From the NCBI GenBank assembly GCA_028565635.1, contig JAOXYB010055356.1, positions 1-11,212 on the forward strand: 11,212 bases of DNA, read 5' to 3'. The notes beneath the pieces were generated by a model. The model was not told the DNA's origin and did no database searches. It saw nothing but the letters and a program-made list of their open reading frames with translations. The position numbers and the translations under genes are program-made. Positions 1 to 11,212 of this stretch are shown piece after piece. The stretch comes from Phoronis ovalis. Its lineage: Eukaryota; Phoronida; Phoronidae. Each line of letters starts with the position of its first letter. Positions within the stretch are counted from its first letter, which is position 1.

Positions 1-795
1 GAGTCAAGTTTTGAGACCAAAATCCTTAAAAATGGGAGGATATTTTGAGTTTGGCTGCACATACCCATCTAAAAAATGGTTAGTTCTCCCCCGGGGTAAC
101 GCATCCGACAGCAGAAACAGTCATTTTGAATAAGAGTACCCCACAATGATAAACCAGATTATAATGCATGATGTATTGTAAAAAAACAATAATGTTAAAA
201 AAATATCCTACACATTGGATGGGCATTAGACATGACAAATGTCTTGTTTAAACTTGAGATCAAAGAATTGAAATGCGTTTAATGTAAATAGAACATCCTG
301 TATTAAGCTCAGTCTGGATTGTACAAGAACACTTTTGGGATGTGTTGAATATCCACGTCTAAGAAGTGTGAGTTTTGAATACAGAGAACACTACTTGAGA
401 AGCAATTCAACTGTGTTGTTTTCTAATACACCTGACAGGGTAGATTACAGTCATTACTTGCTAGCATGTGACTGTATGAATGCCTTTGTACAGATTGCAA
501 ATGTTTGTCTTCCAATGCTTTGTTTATGTATGATTTCTGGTACGCGTTGCTTTTCAAGGAGCTATACTAACTCCTAGAGTTGATGCAATATTGTTAAAAA
601 TTTGTGAATGTTATGTGCTCAACCTTTGTGTAGAAGTATATAGCAATCCTACCATGTTTTTGCAAACTGACCTTATATCTACAGAATTCTTTGTTTTGGC
701 TGATAGATCTGTTTTACATGTGATTAAAAAAGAAGTTTTCTTTTATCACAAATAAAGGCTATATAGGGACTGATTCTGTTTTTTTATCTATTTAG
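1..795 (+). other. Probable intron of the plus-strand gene (3' part)
   Basis: This stretch is non-coding as far as I can see and ends with a good 3' splice site: a possible branch point CTGAT at 770-774, a T-rich tract, and AG at 794-795 just before an open exon. An 80-codon open frame at 335-577 has no recognisable domain and no composition typical of the next exon, so I treat it as chance. No earlier exon of the plus-strand gene could be identified. No repeats or RNA genes stand out. Confidence 0.6.
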
Positions 796-1409
796 AAAAA
801 ATAACAAAATTGGATAAGAAGAAAAAGAAAAAAGAGAAGAAAAAGAAGAAGCGTGACACATCATCCGACTCATCTGATGACCAAAATCAAACTAAGAGAA
901 GAAAGCAGAATGCTTCACTATCCAAAGATGAAGGGAAAAAATCCGCAAATAAAATAGTTGAGAAAACATTTAAGTCAAAGTCACAAAGAAGAGATTCATC
1001 ATCGTCAGAGGATCAAAATAATATCACAGGTCAAAAGTCTAATGGTAAAAGTCATAGTTCACACAATGACACACCAATCAGGGAACAAAGAAATGAAAGT
1101 GGGAGAAGTGGTCGTGACAATGAAAACAAGTATAGAAATACAGATGACAGATATATCGATAGATATAGCCATAAGAGAGAGTACAGTGACAGATTCAGAG
1201 ACAGACATGATAGGGAGCCTGAACATCATAGAGAGAGAGAATATCATAAATCAGATGAGGGTCGATCCAGAGAAAGAGATTATGATAGAGATCGTAGTAG
1301 TACTTTTTCCCGAGAATATGATAGAAATAAGGATTGGCAAACTGACAGACATAGAGGTAATCGTAACAGAGATTTTTATAGAAGCAGAGACAGGAATGAG
1401 CGTAGGTGA
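796..1409 (+). CDS. Terminal coding exon of a nuclear RS/RD-rich protein (partial)
   Basis: The exon opens after the AG at 794-795 in a frame where two bases (796-797) complete a codon from the previous exon. It then reads 203 codons to a TGA at 1407-1409. The start is a splice site, not a start codon; the first in-frame codons are Lys-Ile-Thr-Lys-Leu-Asp. In order the tail has a run of about 18 mostly Lys residues, a Ser/Asp patch (DTSSDSSDD) that looks like a casein kinase 2 target, a second Ser patch (RRDSSSSED), and then about 90 residues dense in Arg, Asp, Glu, His and Tyr with RD, RE, YDR and SR pairs. Such tails are known in splicing factors and nuclear-speckle proteins and drive nuclear localisation and protein or RNA contacts. 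The LDKKKKKKEKKKKK stretch recalls the corepressor CIR1, but low complexity makes that weak; RBMX2, CWC25 or PRPF38B-type proteins are alternatives. The upstream domain that would name the gene is outside the window. Confidence 0.75.
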
Positions 1410-1669
1410 AACAAATAGGTGTTTCAAGAACAGTTTTGATTTATTTTAGCTTTGTTGTAGAATGTGCATAGTAATTGAACTCAATCTCAGTGAGTACGTT
1501 ATCCTTCTGAATAGACTATTTTGTAATGCATGTACTTGGTGGCACCACTAGTCTTGTGCATGCTAAATGTGTTGCCATCTTGAAAACAAAACTATTTTGT
1601 GGTTGTTTGTCTCTATACTTATTGGGCTTACAAGGCTAGGTTGGGGATAAAAAGCATGTAATGCAAGTT

Positions 1670-1675
1670 AATAAA
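1670..1675 (+). terminator. Poly(A) signal AATAAA for the plus-strand gene
   Basis: This canonical AATAAA lies 261 bases after the plus-strand stop codon and is the first exact hexamer on that strand after the exon. It directly abuts the reverse-strand signal, together spelling AATAAATTTATT. A later plus-strand AATAAA at 1785-1790 is a possible alternative. Confidence 0.6.
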
Positions 1676-1681
1676 TTTATT
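1676..1681 (-). terminator. Poly(A) signal AATAAA for CUL3
   Basis: Read on the minus strand this is an exact AATAAA, about 677 bases after the CUL3 stop codon. It is the first canonical hexamer I find downstream of that stop. Two ATTAAA variants (2162-2167 and 2016-2021 on the minus strand) could give shorter 3' ends. The signal is the second half of a 12-base palindrome shared with the opposing gene. Confidence 0.6.
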
Positions 1682-2357
1682 TAAATTAGAAATGTTTGCC
1701 TAAACTATAACTTAACATCCAGTGAAATAATACAAACTGACTCTACACAAAGTCCTTTAAACAAAACATTGCAGTCTAAATGCAAATAAAACTGTGGAAT
1801 GGTATAGAACAGCAGTCAGAAAAAGATGAAACATTACACATAGAATTCATCACCACAGAACTGAGGGCAGGTAGGCTCTCAAGGTATTACAAACTTTGTA
1901 CATTGGTTGAATATAAATATTCAGTATGAACTGGTAATCAAAATTTGCGAACATGAACTTTGTGAACATTAGTTTACACCATAAAAGCACACCATAGCCA
2001 CGCTGAAAACAATAATTTAATCAAATTGCAGTGTCCAAATTCCAAAGCAGTTCCACATATTGTATCATCTTTGACCTCCAACTGTACTAGTACCATCAAA
2101 CAAAACCACTTGAGATGGAATCGCATACTGCCAATTTCCAGGACATTATCAAAATATAGCCTTTAATCCGGAAGAGTCAGATTGAACTTTCAGTGAAGAT
2201 TTTTCTTAGCAAAAATGGTGTATGAATATTGTTTGAATATTCCAACTGAACTGCATTACTTTTCCTCTTGGGCAAAATGTCTTCAGCATATGATACATTT
2301 GCTTTAAAACCCCAGAAGTTTGATATTAAGCCCAACGTGCATCTCATGAAGGCGCAT

Positions 2358-10661
<8,304 letters not shown>

Positions 10662-11212
10662 CTACAAAAAAAGAAACACATTCACTAGTTTCTCTTTTTG
10701 AAATGTGATCATGACATTTTAAAATACTCACACTTATCAAAAGAATTACATGCATAAAATGCATATCAAGTACACTCGCATATGTCACTATCTGTTTTCT
10801 ACATACGTGACATCATCACAAATTCCTGATTCATTTGAACAACCACATATGCCCCCCATTTCACACTAAGTTTTATTTATAAATCATCTATTATATACAC
10901 TAAGACAAGATCTCAGCAGGACATACACTTTTGTGCACTAAATTATCAGCAATCATACATCAGACAGAAACTAAGCTATTTGCATAATAATTATGTAGGT
11001 GATGACTTATATAGGTGAAGATGTTATTGTAACAGGGTTTACCTTGACCTTTGTCAAACTCTGGGTTGGGTACATATTATTTTTTAATTATTCAAAATGT
11101 TTTACGAAAATTTATAAATACATGTAGTTTTCAAAATAGGGTAAATGTAGGTAATTTCGTCCATGTAGGTAATTTCGGACACTTGAATAAAGTATCAAAA
11201 ATAGCACTTACA
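10662..11212 (-). other. 5' intron of CUL3, incomplete at the window edge
   Basis: The acceptor next to exon a (AG at 10663-10662) is preceded on the minus strand by a T-rich tract, so this is intron. The residues before MTMDEK in human CUL3 are not encoded in any frame here. At the window edge the minus strand begins T-GTAAGT (11212-11206), a strong donor, which would put the missing exon immediately outside. A 15-base unit is repeated at 11145-11159 and 11163-11177. Confidence 0.7.
11145..11177. repeat. Two-copy direct repeat, 15-base unit
   Basis: ATGTAGGTAATTTCG occurs exactly at 11145-11159 and again at 11163-11177, an 18-base period with a 3-base spacer. Only two copies are seen, in the 5' intron of CUL3. 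It may be a small tandem duplication. Confidence 0.7.

Larger units (their letters stand above)
1410..1690 (+). other. 3' UTR of the plus-strand RS/RD-rich gene
   Basis: From the TGA at 1409 the sequence becomes T-rich and non-coding until the AATAAA at 1670-1675. Cleavage would be expected 10 to 30 bases beyond it, near a TG-containing stretch (TGTTTG around 1692). The end given is approximate. The overlapping open frame at 958-1449 is an out-of-frame shadow of the repetitive coding exon. Confidence 0.55.
1655..2357 (-). other. CUL3: 3' UTR of CUL3
   Basis: This is the non-coding part of the last CUL3 exon, about 700 bases, running from after the TAG at 2360-2358 to a cleavage point estimated 10 to 30 bases past the AATAAA at 1681-1676. 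The lower boundary is therefore approximate. It is AT-rich with no recognisable coding potential. The 80-codon open frame at 2177-2419 on the same strand is a different frame from the CUL3 terminal exon and is not real. Confidence 0.6.

Noticed and set aside
335-577. 80-codon plus-strand open frame
   Set aside because: No known motif, ordinary composition, and no supporting splice sites that I could defend; it lies in what looks like an intron before the 795/796 acceptor.
1059-1247. 62-codon minus-strand open frame, hydrophobic
   Set aside because: It is the antisense of the RS/RD coding exon; the hydrophobic look is what charged-residue codons give in reverse.
958-1449. 163-codon plus-strand open frame overlapping the RS/RD exon
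   Set aside because: It is the repetitive exon read in another frame. The frame ending at 1409 has the coherent Lys/Ser/RD pattern and a fitting splice acceptor.

Overview
This AT-rich window comes from a eukaryotic nuclear genome, most likely an invertebrate animal. It contains short coding exons joined by GT-AG introns of about 240 to 880 bases, and the protein they encode is strongly animal-like. No bacterial, plasmid or phage features are visible, and I see no rRNA, tRNA or CRISPR array. The species cannot be named from the sequence alone.

Layout: positions 1-795 look like the end of an intron. Positions 796-1409 are the last coding exon of a plus-strand gene whose earlier exons lie left of the window. 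That exon encodes a lysine-rich, serine-rich and then Arg/Asp/Glu/Tyr-rich low-complexity tail typical of nuclear RNA-processing or corepressor proteins. Its 3' UTR runs to a poly(A) signal at 1670-1675. Immediately next to it, forming one 12-base palindrome, is the poly(A) signal of the opposing minus-strand gene (1676-1681).

Positions 10661 down to 2358 hold a nearly complete minus-strand gene for Cullin-3 (CUL3), the scaffold of BTB-type cullin-RING ubiquitin ligases. I could place 16 coding exons with matching splice phases. They total 2232 bases, which is 743 residues plus a stop. Every junction is GT-AG and the reading frame is intact throughout. From the Met equivalent to human residue 23 onward the length is three residues shorter than human CUL3. 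The BTB-binding residues and the neddylation lysine are present. Only the short N-terminal exon (about 22 residues in human) is missing. It should lie just right of the window, where the last bases form a strong splice donor.

The two genes are tail-to-tail and there is no sign that they work together biochemically. The main non-coding structures are three intronic inverted repeats: a foldback element in the 883-base intron (about 2911-3178), a nearly perfect 49-base palindrome in the 874-base intron (9691-9739), and a weaker hairpin at about 7172-7247. I found no convincing novel system. The most notable items are the shared palindromic poly(A) signal and the intronic foldbacks.
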